Positions 44,509 to 52,822 of a stretch of 64,000 bases of DNA are shown piece after piece. Position 1 is the stretch's first letter. Each line of letters begins with the position of its first letter. The position numbers and the translations under genes are program-made. Location of the stretch: NCBI GenBank assembly GCA_026414765.1, contig JAOAIJ010000016.1, positions 100,786 to 164,785 of the forward strand. Reading direction: 5' to 3'. The notes under the pieces were generated by a model. It was not told the origin of the DNA. It made no database searches and saw only the letters and a list, made by a program, of their open reading frames with translations. Origin of the DNA: Clostridia bacterium. Lineage in GTDB: Bacteria > Bacillota > Clostridia > Acetivibrionales > DSM-27016.

Positions 44509-45276
44509 ATGGGTTTACTTTCAAACAGGAATATATTGATAATGGGTGTAAGAAACAAGTGGAGTATTGCCTGGGGAATTGCAAAAGCTGTATATGCGGA
44601 AGGCGCAAATCTGATTTTTACATATCTCGGCGAAAGAGAGAAGGAGAGTATGGAAGACCTGGTTTCCTCACTTGGAAATCCTGCTGTGCTAAAGTGTGAT
44701 ATTACCTCCGATGAGGAAATAGATAATCTCTTTAAGGAAATAGAGGCCAAGTATGGGATTTTGCACGGCCTTGTCCATTCTATTGCATATGCCAGAACCG
44801 AGGACATCCAGAATGGTTTGATAAACACTTCTAGGGACGGGTTTGCTCTTGCCAATGATATAAGTGCCTATTCCCTCACTGCAGTGAGCAGAAGAGCAAA
44901 GGACTTGATGGTTGAAGGGGGAAGTATTGTCACACTTACATACATGGGAGCAGAAAAAGTTTTCTCGGGATATAATGTAATGGGAGTGGCAAAGGCTGCA
45001 CTTGAAGCCAGTGTAATGTATCTGGCCTCAGACGTAGGGCCTCACGGAATAAGAGTAAATGCCATATCTGCCGGACCGATAAAAACAATGTCGGCAAAAG
45101 GGGTTAAAGATTTCAGTAGTATACTTGATGCTTCAGATCAAAAGGCTCCTTTGAGAAGGAGAATAGATCATGATGATGTGGGCGGACCTGTGGTATTTCT
45201 CCTGAGTGATATGTCAAGAGGTATAACAGGAGAAGTGATACATGTGGATTGCGGACTAAACATAATGGGAATATAA
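44509..45276 (+). CDS. fabI: Enoyl-ACP reductase, FabI type
   Basis: 255 residues from the ATG at 44509 (MGLLSNRNILIMGVRNKWSIA), 9 bases after AAAGGA. The last step of fatty-acid elongation. The FabI-style cofactor loop GVRNKWSIAWGIA replaces the usual SDR glycine motif; catalytic Tyr-x6-Lys is YNVMGVAK; SAGPIKTMSAKG is the substrate loop. In the arsR transcript. A FabV-type enzyme lies next door on the other strand. Confidence 0.93.
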   Translation: MGLLSNRNILIMGVRNKWSIAWGIAKAVYAEGANLIFTYLGEREKESMEDLVSSLGNPAVLKCDITSDEEIDNLFKEIEAKYGILHGLVHSIAYARTEDIQNGLINTSRDGFALANDISAYSLTAVSRRAKDLMVEGGSIVTLTYMGAEKVFSGYNVMGVAKAALEASVMYLASDVGPHGIRVNAISAGPIKTMSAKGVKDFSSILDASDQKAPLRRRIDHDDVGGPVVFLLSDMSRGITGEVIHVDCGLNIMGI

Positions 45277-45284
45277 AAAGTGTC

Positions 45285-46019
45285 ATGCAAAATAAAGTGT
45301 TGTATAAAGACAAAATAATTGAATATACCATAATATTAAGTAATCGGAAGTCTGTAGGAATATCTGTCAGTGTAAAAAACGGCGTGAGGGTATCGGCTCC
45401 ACACTGGGTTGGCAGAAAGCAGATTGAAGATATAGTAAACCAAAAAGCGGAGTGGATTGCAAGGAAGCTTGAAGAGCTTTCGGAAAGGCAACCTGCCAGC
45501 ATCAGAAAAGAGCTGGCAGATGATACTGATCTGCTATACCTGGGAAGGATTCTTTATCTCAAACTCGTCGAAGATAGAAACATAAAAAAATCCTCCCTCA
45601 GAACTGCCGGGGATATGATTATAATTACGCTGCCCAACGGGCTGGGAAAAGAAGAATATGGGGAGCGGATAAGGAAGATTGTCGTAGAGTGGTACAGGGA
45701 ACGTGCAATGGAAGTACTGAATGAACGTGTCCAGATTTTTTCTCCCGCAATGGGCGTAAGAGCTTCAGAGATAAAGATAAAACAGCAAAAGACAAGATGG
45801 GGCAGCTGCAGCAGCCGTGGGAATATAAATTTTAACTGGAAGCTCGTTATGTTTCCGCTGGATATAATTGACTATGTGGTGGTACATGAATTAGCGCACC
45901 TGAAGGTTTTAAACCATTCAAAGAAATTCTGGGAGGTTGTCGGTTCAGTAATGCCTGACTACAAAACCAGAGAAAAGCAGCTAAGGGAATATGCCCGAAA
46001 ACTTGATTCGATTGAATAA
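45285..46019 (+). CDS. YgjP-type M48-like metallopeptidase (DUF45)
   Basis: 244 residues from the ATG at 45285 (MQNKVLYKDKIIEYT), 8 bases after the fabI stop; an overlapping TTG at 45249 is a weaker option. Zinc motif VVHELAHLKVLNHSKKFW (HExxH plus a downstream His) and the preceding KQQKTRWGSCSSRGNINFNWKLV are the signature of the YgjP/SprT-WLM group. Cytoplasmic; physiological substrate unknown. Confidence 0.9.
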   Translation: MQNKVLYKDKIIEYTIILSNRKSVGISVSVKNGVRVSAPHWVGRKQIEDIVNQKAEWIARKLEELSERQPASIRKELADDTDLLYLGRILYLKLVEDRNIKKSSLRTAGDMIIITLPNGLGKEEYGERIRKIVVEWYRERAMEVLNERVQIFSPAMGVRASEIKIKQQKTRWGSCSSRGNINFNWKLVMFPLDIIDYVVVHELAHLKVLNHSKKFWEVVGSVMPDYKTREKQLREYARKLDSIE

Positions 46020-46085
46020 AAAAATTGTATTTACCCATAATATGAGCATACAATTAGACTGTATATATATAAAGGAGGCGCCATT

Positions 46086-46271
46086 ATGGGTGAAGAGCAG
46101 ATACTTGTAAAAATAAACAGGTTGCTGCAGGAAGTAGGACATAATGAAGAAGTAAAAAGCTTATCCGGTCTCAAAGCGTTTTTAAATGATACAAGCAATA
46201 AAAGATTGCCGGTATATGACCAGGTAGAAGAACTGTACGATATACTTATGGTGGGACAGGGGATGTGGTAG
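46086..46271 (+). CDS. Small hypothetical protein
   Basis: 61 residues with a very strong AAAGGAGGCGCC site, which is the main reason to accept it. Helical and charged, no membrane segment, no family recognised. A terminator follows, so it has its own 3' end. Confidence 0.6.
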   Translation: MGEEQILVKINRLLQEVGHNEEVKSLSGLKAFLNDTSNKRLPVYDQVEELYDILMVGQGMW

Positions 46272-46307
46272 AAGATTCATATATACATAGACAATAATGT
46301 ACAAATT

Positions 46308-46329
46308 AAAAGGGCCTAAGGCTCTTTTT
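46308..46329 (+). terminator. Intrinsic terminator
   Basis: AAAAGGGCC / GGCTCTTTT (one G-U pair) with a TAA loop, ending in TTTTT, 36 bases past the small gene at 46086. Confidence 0.8.
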
Positions 46330-46466
46330 CTGTTTATGACAGATCGGATGACTTTTGTCATATGAGATTTGTGACGTTTAGTACTAAAATGAATCACCAG
46401 TAGAGCTTATAATAAAGCCATGATACAAAAACAAATAACAAATTTAAATATTCAGGAGGTAATATT

Positions 46467-46694
46467 ATGAACGGAAATAACTATCATGGTTTGGTAATTC
46501 ACTTTGTGAGCGGCGAGAAGATAAAGCTGGATAGGGGATATGATGTAGAAAAGATTATTAGCTGGTTTATGGAAGGTACTGAAGAGTTTATCGTGCTTGA
46601 TAAATACGATTATGAAAAACTTAAGTCCAATGAATATCCGCAGAAATACTTCTTAAAGAAGTCGTCAATTACATTCATAGAACAGACATATTAA
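46467..46694 (+). CDS. Small hypothetical protein
   Basis: 75 residues with a CAGGAGGTAATATT site. Sequence MNGNNYHGLVIHFVSGEKIKLD opens a short beta-rich domain and ends KKSSITFIEQTY. No family recognised. Followed by a hairpin, so probably monocistronic. Confidence 0.65.
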   Translation: MNGNNYHGLVIHFVSGEKIKLDRGYDVEKIISWFMEGTEEFIVLDKYDYEKLKSNEYPQKYFLKKSSITFIEQTY

Positions 46695-46713
46695 GAAAAA
46701 GAAAAGCTGAGTT

Positions 46714-46757
46714 AAGGGGCTTGTCAGGGATGCGTAAGCATTATAGGCAAGTCCCTT
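46714..46757 (+). terminator. Two-part terminator hairpin
   Basis: AAGGGGCTTG (46714-46723) pairs with CAAGTCCCTT (46748-46757) with one G-U; an inner ATGC-GTAA-GCAT stem is nested. Followed by GTTGT. Confidence 0.65.
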
Positions 46758-46805
46758 GTTGTATGTAAAAACCTTTTGATTTGTACTAATCTTGTAAAAC
46801 ACTGT

Positions 46806-47135
46806 TTATTTTTGGGCAGTTGGTTGGAATGCTAAAAGAACTACCAGAGCTAAAATCAAAAGAAGAAAATATACACTGCATAAAGCTATTGAAGTTATAG
46901 ATAGCCATTTTTTTCTGTTTTTACGTGTCAGATCAATTATTGACAATACGAGAGAAGTAATGACTGACACTATGAGAAAAAGTGGAGCAACCGCTGCGAG
47001 TACCACTGCAGATTTGCGAAGAATAAGTGAAAGAAAAATTATAAAATAACCAGAAGCTATAATAATAAAAGAAGTCAGGGAAAGTTTTGAAACTCTAGGA
47101 TTTTCTTTTGGTGTATTAGTATTTGTATTTTCCAT
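46806..47135 (-). CDS. DUF4190-like small membrane protein
   Basis: 109 residues. A polar N-terminus rich in Asn and Thr, then three hydrophobic segments (about 20-40, 46-70, 83-105), with DLTRKNRKKWLSITSIALCSVYFLL in the loop and last helix, the pattern of DUF4190 proteins. Ribosome site GGGGAGG. Divergent from the Tad operon. Confidence 0.65.
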   Translation of the reverse strand: MENTNTNTPKENPRVSKLSLTSFIIIASGYFIIFLSLILRKSAVVLAAVAPLFLIVSVITSLVLSIIDLTRKNRKKWLSITSIALCSVYFLLLILALVVLLAFQPTAQK

Positions 47136-47348
47136 ATTGCCTCCCCAATATATTTAGTATGTTTTCAGTATTAGAGCAACACAAATTCTTTTATAGGTAG
47201 TCATAACTAAAACATTTGTTTATCAAATATTTTATGCGGATTGCTATGTAATGTCAATAATTGTAGCTGCAAAGAAGGTAGTGAATGTCCCAAACATGTT
47301 TATGACATGACAGTATAGAATAGTTAATATTATAGTATCAATAATCAT

Positions 47349-47438
47349 AAAACCGCACGGGAAGCCTCAGTAGCTTTTTCAAGGGAAAAACTCTCCATTT
47401 GCCTTAAAAGTTTTTAGGTGAGGGTAAGCGGCTTTTTT
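47349..47438 (+). ncRNA. Structured leader or small RNA ending in a terminator
   Basis: AAAACCGC (47349-47356) pairs with GCGG plus T-run (47428-47436), closing about 80 bases that contain further stems: TTTTTC-AAGG-GAAAAA (47375-47390) and CCTTAAAA/TTTTTAGG (47402-47418). TTTTTT at 47433-47438 makes it terminator-like. A promoter-like ATGACA-N18-TATAGT (47307-47336) lies just upstream. It does not match the riboswitch classes I know. It precedes the Tad operon by 230 bases. Confidence 0.45.
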
Positions 47439-47580
47439 GTTTTCTGGACAAGTCCGGGTTTCCCTAAGTGTATAGGAAGGATGCAAACGCTTGTGAAAGC
47501 AGCAGAATCACCTTTGCTATTTCATAATATACGACATAAATGGACATAATTTTACATATTATCTATAAATAATGTAAAAA

Positions 47581-47623
47581 TTGACAAATTAAAAATTTGG
47601 TATTATAATGGACATATGTCCAT
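47581..47623 (+). promoter_or_regulatory. Consensus promoter of the Tad operon with palindromic operator
   Basis: TTGACA (47581-47586), 17-bp spacer, TATAAT (47604-47609): a perfect sigma-A promoter. ATGGACATATGTCCAT (47608-47623), a perfect 16-bp palindrome, overlaps the -10 end and start site. A half copy ATGGACATA lies at 47540-47548. Such a strong promoter needs a repressor; none is encoded next to it. Confidence 0.8.
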
Positions 47624-47668
47624 ACAGAATATAGAAATTATAAAAAATACTGACAGAGGAGTGCGAAA

Positions 47669-48799
47669 ATGGCGGGGATTAATCTGGTAATAGCAGACAA
47701 TGATGAAGCATACCTTGATAGCTTTGTAAGCTATATGATCAGGTATTATCCTCACAGGTTTACGGTAAATACCTTCTCAGGAATAAAAGATCTCAGGGGG
47801 TATCTTGAAGAAGTTTCAGATAAAGTGGACATATTGTTGATAAGTGAAGATTTGGAGCATGATTCTGTGGACAAAAGCAAAATCGGGTGTTTCATTATAC
47901 TAACTAAAGGAAAAGCTGCCAGAGGCGAGGGAGAACAGTACTGCATCAATAAATATCAGTATGGAGACAGGCTCGCAGCTTGTATTCTGGGCGTTTATTC
48001 GGAAAAAACAGGTGGTAAGTTTAACGGAGAAAGCAAGAATAAAAATACACGGGTTGTTTCCGTGTTTTCACCCCAGGGGGGATCAGGGAAGACAAGTATT
48101 GCTTTAAGTGCTTGCATTCAATGCGCCAGAAAGGGAAGTATGGTATTCTACCTGAACCTGGAAGAATTCAATTCTACTTCAGCTTTTTTGAACTGCAAAA
48201 GTGATTTGAATTTTTCAAATGTTATCTATTACCTTAAGGAAAGAAGCAGAAATCTGGCACTGAAGATTGAGGCTTCAAAATGTGTGGACCCTGTGTGGGG
48301 ATTTCACTATTTTGCACCCTCTGATAATGATGTGGAAATAAATGAGATTTCATTTGAAGATGTAAACGAATTGATTGACCAGATAAAATCTCTTGGGATA
48401 TATGATTTCATATTCATTGACATGTCAAGCAGCTTTAATGCCAGAAATACAGGGCTGCTGGGCATCAGTGACAGAATACTTCTTGTGTTTGGCATGGAAA
48501 TGTCCTCAGAGAGTAAAATTGCCAGGTTTGTGGACAGCCTGGATATATTTGTTCAAAAAGGACAGGAAGATATAAGGGGAAAGTGCGGTGTGATTTTAAA
48601 CCGGTGCAGACAGTCCGTCCAGAGTTATTCAGACTATGAAAGTATATTTGATAATGCCAATCCGGTAAAAATACCTGAGATTAAAGATTTTAACTGGTCT
48701 GAAATACCATACCTTACAAATATGGATAACGGCAATGGAGAAAATATCGGCAGGCTGATACAAGGGTACGATCTGGCAGTGCAGAGCAAATGTATATAG
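47669..48799 (+). CDS. tadZ: TadZ/CpaE-like pilus ATPase
   Basis: 376 residues. A degenerate receiver-like N-terminus (about 1-115; INLVIADNDEAYLDSFV, but the phospho-acceptor region reads LLISEDL) precedes a ParA/MinD-type ATPase with deviant Walker A SPQGGSGKTSIALS (about 134) and YDFIFIDMSSSF as Walker B-like strand. TadZ positions the Tad machine at sites in the cell. First gene of the operon; GAGGAGTGCG site. Confidence 0.85.
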   Translation: MAGINLVIADNDEAYLDSFVSYMIRYYPHRFTVNTFSGIKDLRGYLEEVSDKVDILLISEDLEHDSVDKSKIGCFIILTKGKAARGEGEQYCINKYQYGDRLAACILGVYSEKTGGKFNGESKNKNTRVVSVFSPQGGSGKTSIALSACIQCARKGSMVFYLNLEEFNSTSAFLNCKSDLNFSNVIYYLKERSRNLALKIEASKCVDPVWGFHYFAPSDNDVEINEISFEDVNELIDQIKSLGIYDFIFIDMSSSFNARNTGLLGISDRILLVFGMEMSSESKIARFVDSLDIFVQKGQEDIRGKCGVILNRCRQSVQSYSDYESIFDNANPVKIPEIKDFNWSEIPYLTNMDNGNGENIGRLIQGYDLAVQSKCI

Positions 48800-48810
48800 G
48801 GAGGTTTTCG

Positions 48811-50049
48811 ATGGATACGAATCAAAGGGAAGACTTTATAAGAGGAATAAAAAAGGCAGTAAGCAATAGCATTGACTTGAAAAAGGATATTACGGATGAG
48901 CAGATCAGGGATGCAATTACAACCTTTGTATTTGAGCGTTCTAAAAAATCATATCTTACGATCAGGGAAAAGCGGGAGCTGGTAGAAACTATTTTTAACT
49001 CGATGAGAAGGCTTGATATACTCCAGCCTCTTATAGAAGATAAATCAATAACTGAAATAATGATAAACGGTACAGCCCCTATTTTTATTGAAAGAGACGG
49101 AAAAAGCTCCAAACTGGATGTCTGTTTTGAGGATACGGAAAAGCTTGAGGATGTGATACAATCCGTTGTTTCAAAGGTGAATAGGGCTGTAAACGAATCT
49201 TCGCCTATTGTTGACGCCCGCCTGAAAGACGGTTCAAGAGTAAACATAGTACTCCCGCCTATAGCACTGAACGGGCCTATCATGACTATAAGAAAATTTC
49301 CTGAAAAGCCTCTGACTATAGAAAAGCTTGTCAGATACGAAGCACTTACGGAGGAAGCAGCAGAACTTCTCGGACATCTGGTGCGTGCGAGATATAATAT
49401 CTTCATTTCCGGTGGAACAGGGTCTGGTAAAACTACTTTTCTAAATGCGTTATCCAACTACATACCGGCTGATGAGAGAATAGTTACAATAGAAGATTCG
49501 GCAGAGCTTCAGATAAAATGCGTAGAAAATATTGTTAGGCTGGAAACCCGTAACTCAAATACCGAAGGCAAAGGGGAAATCACCATCAGGGATCTTATCA
49601 AGACATCGTTAAGAATGAGACCTGATAGGATCATCGTTGGAGAGGTACGAGGCCCGGAAGCACTGGATATGCTCCAGGCCATGAACACGGGACATGACGG
49701 TTCACTTTCCACAGGCCATGCAAACTCGTCGTCAGATATGCTAAGCAGGCTGGAAACTATGGTCTTAAGCGGCAGTTCGATGCCTCTTGAGGCCATACGC
49801 AAGCAAATAGTTTCTGCCATAGACATTATCATACACCTGTCAAGGTTGAGGGATAAGTCCCGAAGGGTGATGGAAATATCAGAAGTCACCGGATACAAGG
49901 ATGGAGAGATACAGCTTAACCCCCTTTATGTGTTTGAGGAGGAGGGCGACACCTGGGATGGCAAGGTTGTCGGGAAGCTTAAGAGGACAGGAAATGAGAT
50001 GTTGAATAAGACTAAATTCAGGATGGCAGGGGTGCCGGATATAGTGTGA
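48811..50049 (+). CDS. tadA: Tad secretion ATPase, TadA/CpaF
   Basis: 412 residues from the ATG at 48811 (MDTNQREDFIRG), with GGGAGG upstream; an ATG at 48790 lies inside tadZ. Walker A ISGGTGSGKTTFLN, Asp box IVTIEDSAELQI, Walker B RIIVGEVRG and His box (TGHDGSLSTGHANS) are intact. Hexameric motor that drives pilin assembly through the inner membrane proteins TadB and TadC. Confidence 0.95.
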   Translation: MDTNQREDFIRGIKKAVSNSIDLKKDITDEQIRDAITTFVFERSKKSYLTIREKRELVETIFNSMRRLDILQPLIEDKSITEIMINGTAPIFIERDGKSSKLDVCFEDTEKLEDVIQSVVSKVNRAVNESSPIVDARLKDGSRVNIVLPPIALNGPIMTIRKFPEKPLTIEKLVRYEALTEEAAELLGHLVRARYNIFISGGTGSGKTTFLNALSNYIPADERIVTIEDSAELQIKCVENIVRLETRNSNTEGKGEITIRDLIKTSLRMRPDRIIVGEVRGPEALDMLQAMNTGHDGSLSTGHANSSSDMLSRLETMVLSGSSMPLEAIRKQIVSAIDIIIHLSRLRDKSRRVMEISEVTGYKDGEIQLNPLYVFEEEGDTWDGKVVGKLKRTGNEMLNKTKFRMAGVPDIV

Positions 50050-50870
50050 ACAGATTAAGGGGGAGAATGGGTTTGGAGGGTGAAGTTCGGGAAGAATGGC
50101 AGAATGGCAGCGTAAAAAATGAGAAGCTTACAGATTATGATATATATATAATGCCTTTCAGAGATAAAGTTCTGTATACATTGCTTGCAGCAGTAGTAAT
50201 ATTTTTCATTACGCTTATCTTTTATCACAACATATCTCTTTCTATGCTCTTTTGTCCCATGTCTTTGATTTATCCCCGTTTAAGAACAAAAGAAATAATT
50301 TCTAAGAGAAAGTGTGAGCTTAATTTACAATTCAAAGATATGTTATATGCAATTTCATCCTCGCTGTCTGCGGGCAAATCTGTAGAATCGGCATTTAAAG
50401 ATGCTTTGAGGGACTTAGAGATTATATATCCCGGCAGCGATACCAGCATAATAACAGAGGTAGACTGCATAGTAAAAAAAATCGGGATGAATGAAACTGT
50501 AGAATCGGCTTTGGGTGGTTTTGCCGCGAGGTCACATTTAGAGGATGTAAAGAACTTTGCAGATGTGTTTTACACCTGTAAAAGGACTGGTGGGAATATA
50601 ATTGAAGTTATAAAAAACACTTCAAACCTAATAACCGACAAAATAGAGACAAAACAGGAAATAGACATAATGCTTGCACAGCGGAGGTTTGAGCATAAGG
50701 TACTTAATATTCTTCCTGTTTTCATGATACTTTTATTGTCAACAAGTGCTGCTGACTATATGAGACCGGTTTTTAGCGATATTGCAGGAAGAATAGCAAT
50801 GACTTTTTCAATTATGCTTCTTGCTATGGCATATTTCATTTCTAAAAAAATAATGGATATAAGAGTTTAG
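50046..50870 (+). CDS. tadB: Tad inner-membrane platform protein, TadB-like
   Basis: 274 residues from a GTG overlapping the tadA stop by four bases (GTGA). Helices near 41-75 and 220-268 flank the T2SF domain with FKDMLYAISSSLSAGKSVESAF (about 96-117) and KRTGGNIIEVI. Forms the assembly platform with TadC. Confidence 0.88.
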   Translation: MNRLRGRMGLEGEVREEWQNGSVKNEKLTDYDIYIMPFRDKVLYTLLAAVVIFFITLIFYHNISLSMLFCPMSLIYPRLRTKEIISKRKCELNLQFKDMLYAISSSLSAGKSVESAFKDALRDLEIIYPGSDTSIITEVDCIVKKIGMNETVESALGGFAARSHLEDVKNFADVFYTCKRTGGNIIEVIKNTSNLITDKIETKQEIDIMLAQRRFEHKVLNILPVFMILLLSTSAADYMRPVFSDIAGRIAMTFSIMLLAMAYFISKKIMDIRV

Positions 50871-50885
50871 CAGGAGGATAAAGAT

Positions 50886-51746
50886 TTGCTTTTGGTATTT
50901 TTATTGCTTACCGGGGTGGTGTTTTCATTGTATTTTGTTACAAGAACTAAATATGAAGATATTATGAGAACTGTAGACGAGAAAGAGTATGCTATGAAAC
51001 GTTTTTTCCCCATATCGTTGTATATACTTGAGCTGGTAGATTACAAATATTCCTTTAAATACGACCGGATTATTACGGGGAAGGTGTCAGAGCTATATGG
51101 GAACAGGTATTCTCATATCTTTCTGAAAATTCACTGGGCAAATAAAGTATCCTTTATGATTATAGCTTTACTATTTGCATTTTTGCTTGGAGCGTGTACG
51201 GAACCGGATTTATCAATGGCTGTTTTTGGAGTAATCATAATTTGTGCAGCTTTTATTATTCCTGACAGAGAGCTTAGTGAAAAGGTGAAAAAAAGGAGGA
51301 TTTCAATCCAGCTTGATTTTCCTGATTTTATCAACAAGCTTATACTTCTGGTAAATGCAGGAATGACTGTTTCGAGAGCTTGGGAAAAAATAGTCGCTGA
51401 TAATACAAAGGACGGACATATATACAAGGAACTGGAAACGGCATTATTTGATATTAGAGCGGGTAAATCTGAAATACAGGCCTATGAGGACTTTGCCAGA
51501 AGGTGCAGGGTCCCTCAGGTGACCAAATTTGTTTCTGTAGTCATACAGAATATCAGGAAAGGAAATTCAGAGCTGATTCCAATCCTGAGACTTCAGGCAA
51601 ATGATTGCTGGGAGATGAGAAAAAACACTGCTAAGAAGTTGGGGGAGGAGGCATCTACAAAAATGCTGATACCCATGATGATAATGTTTATTGCCATTTT
51701 AATAATAGTAGCAGTACCGGCAATACTGGCAATGAGAGGAATATAA
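50886..51746 (+). CDS. tadC: Tad inner-membrane platform protein, TadC-like
   Basis: 286 residues from a TTG with AGGAGGA upstream. T2SF domain with LDFPDFINKLILLVNAGMTVSRAWEKI and GEEASTKMLIPMMIMFIAILIIVAVPAIL at the end, as in TadC. Helices near 1-16, 95-128 and 262-284. It starts 15 bases after tadB. Confidence 0.9.
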   Translation: MLLVFLLLTGVVFSLYFVTRTKYEDIMRTVDEKEYAMKRFFPISLYILELVDYKYSFKYDRIITGKVSELYGNRYSHIFLKIHWANKVSFMIIALLFAFLLGACTEPDLSMAVFGVIIICAAFIIPDRELSEKVKKRRISIQLDFPDFINKLILLVNAGMTVSRAWEKIVADNTKDGHIYKELETALFDIRAGKSEIQAYEDFARRCRVPQVTKFVSVVIQNIRKGNSELIPILRLQANDCWEMRKNTAKKLGEEASTKMLIPMMIMFIAILIIVAVPAILAMRGI

Positions 51747-51767
51747 GGTAAAAAGGGAGGCAGCGAT

Positions 51768-51983
51768 ATGATGGGGTTGGTAAAAAAATTCTTAAAGGAA
51801 GAGGATGGTCTGGGTACGGTTGAAATTGTAGTTATAATTGCGGTTCTTATAGGATTGGCTCTTATATTCAGAAAAGCAATATTTTCATTTGTAAACCAGA
51901 TACTGGCTAAGATTTTTGGCTCTGCAGGCGATGTTGTTAACACACCAGCTAGCACCGACATGCCCTCAATGACTATAAAATAG
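51768..51983 (+). CDS. Flp1-type type IVb pilin
   Basis: 71 residues (ATG ATG at 51768/51771). EEDGLGTVEIVVIIAVLIGL is a prepilin signal: cleavage after Gly14 leaves LGTVE, with Glu at +5, and a hydrophobic assembly helix. The short mature chain (about 57 residues) is usual for Flp1-like pilins of Gram-positive Tad systems and is the probable main fibre subunit. AGGGAGGCAGCG site. No prepilin peptidase gene lies in the window. Confidence 0.9.
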   Translation: MMGLVKKFLKEEDGLGTVEIVVIIAVLIGLALIFRKAIFSFVNQILAKIFGSAGDVVNTPASTDMPSMTIK

Positions 51984-52092
51984 TTGGGTAAGAGGGTAGT
52001 AAATATGATTTGAAGGCAGACTTAAAGCTCAGATTTAGGGTAGGCTGCTTAAAAAGATAATGTCTAAAGCAGTCCAAATATTAGGGGAAAAT

Positions 52093-52812
52093 ATGCTTAT
52101 ACTTGACGGAAGCAAACATAATAATAAGGGCAGTTCTACAATTGAAACAGCTCTGGTCATATGGGTAATCATCATTGTCCTTGCATCGCTTATATATTCG
52201 TTTCTTATTATCAATCAAAAGATGCTGCTTACCAAAACTGCAGGGTACATTTCCCAGCAAGGGGCGGCTATATGGGATGACAGCAGGAAAGATATCTATA
52301 CCGGAGCTATACATGGGAAAGGTAATGCACGGAATATGGCAGACCTCTACTATCACATTCTGGATGACTCCTTACTGACAGGGAGGAAAATCAGGAGAAA
52401 ATTAGATATGCTGAAGAAAACTAAGCACACGGGCGGATATAGTAGAGGCAGTTCGCAGGATCAAAAGCTTTTCAGGATAGAGGAAGCATTAGTAAAGGAG
52501 CTATCTAAAGGGCTTCTTAGACCTTCAGCCACATATTATTCAATTGATTTCAGCAACATGGCCATACAGCGCAAGATAACTGTTAATCTCTCTCAAGAGG
52601 TAAGAATTCCATTCGGGAGACTAAAGGAAGTATTCAACGGTAAGGAATTTATAACGCTTACGGGTGAAGGGACAGCGGTCATAGCGGAGCCTGAAGAGTA
52701 TATAAGAAATATTGATCTTATCATCGAATACACCGATAAGAGCGGTGTGTTGACAAATATCTCCGAAAAAATCGGTATGCTTAAAAGCAAGATTAAAAAT
52801 AACAGTAGATAA
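52093..52812 (+). CDS. TadE-like pseudopilin
   Basis: 239 residues from the ATG at 52093, with TTAGGGGAAA upstream; an ATG at 52060 has no ribosome site. NNKGSSTIETALVIWVIII fits a prepilin signal with cleavage after Gly and Glu at +5 of the mature chain, then one helix and an extracellular domain rich in Lys and Ser. Probably a minor subunit that caps or primes the pilus. Confidence 0.75.
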   Translation: MLILDGSKHNNKGSSTIETALVIWVIIIVLASLIYSFLIINQKMLLTKTAGYISQQGAAIWDDSRKDIYTGAIHGKGNARNMADLYYHILDDSLLTGRKIRRKLDMLKKTKHTGGYSRGSSQDQKLFRIEEALVKELSKGLLRPSATYYSIDFSNMAIQRKITVNLSQEVRIPFGRLKEVFNGKEFITLTGEGTAVIAEPEEYIRNIDLIIEYTDKSGVLTNISEKIGMLKSKIKNNSR

Positions 52813-52822
52813 GGGGTGGCTG

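Noticed and set aside
47340-47520. A c-di-GMP riboswitch in the Tad leader
   Set aside because: The GAAA tetraloop, receptor and GCAAAGC-type core of class I are absent, and class II features were not found either. Kept only as an unassigned structured RNA.
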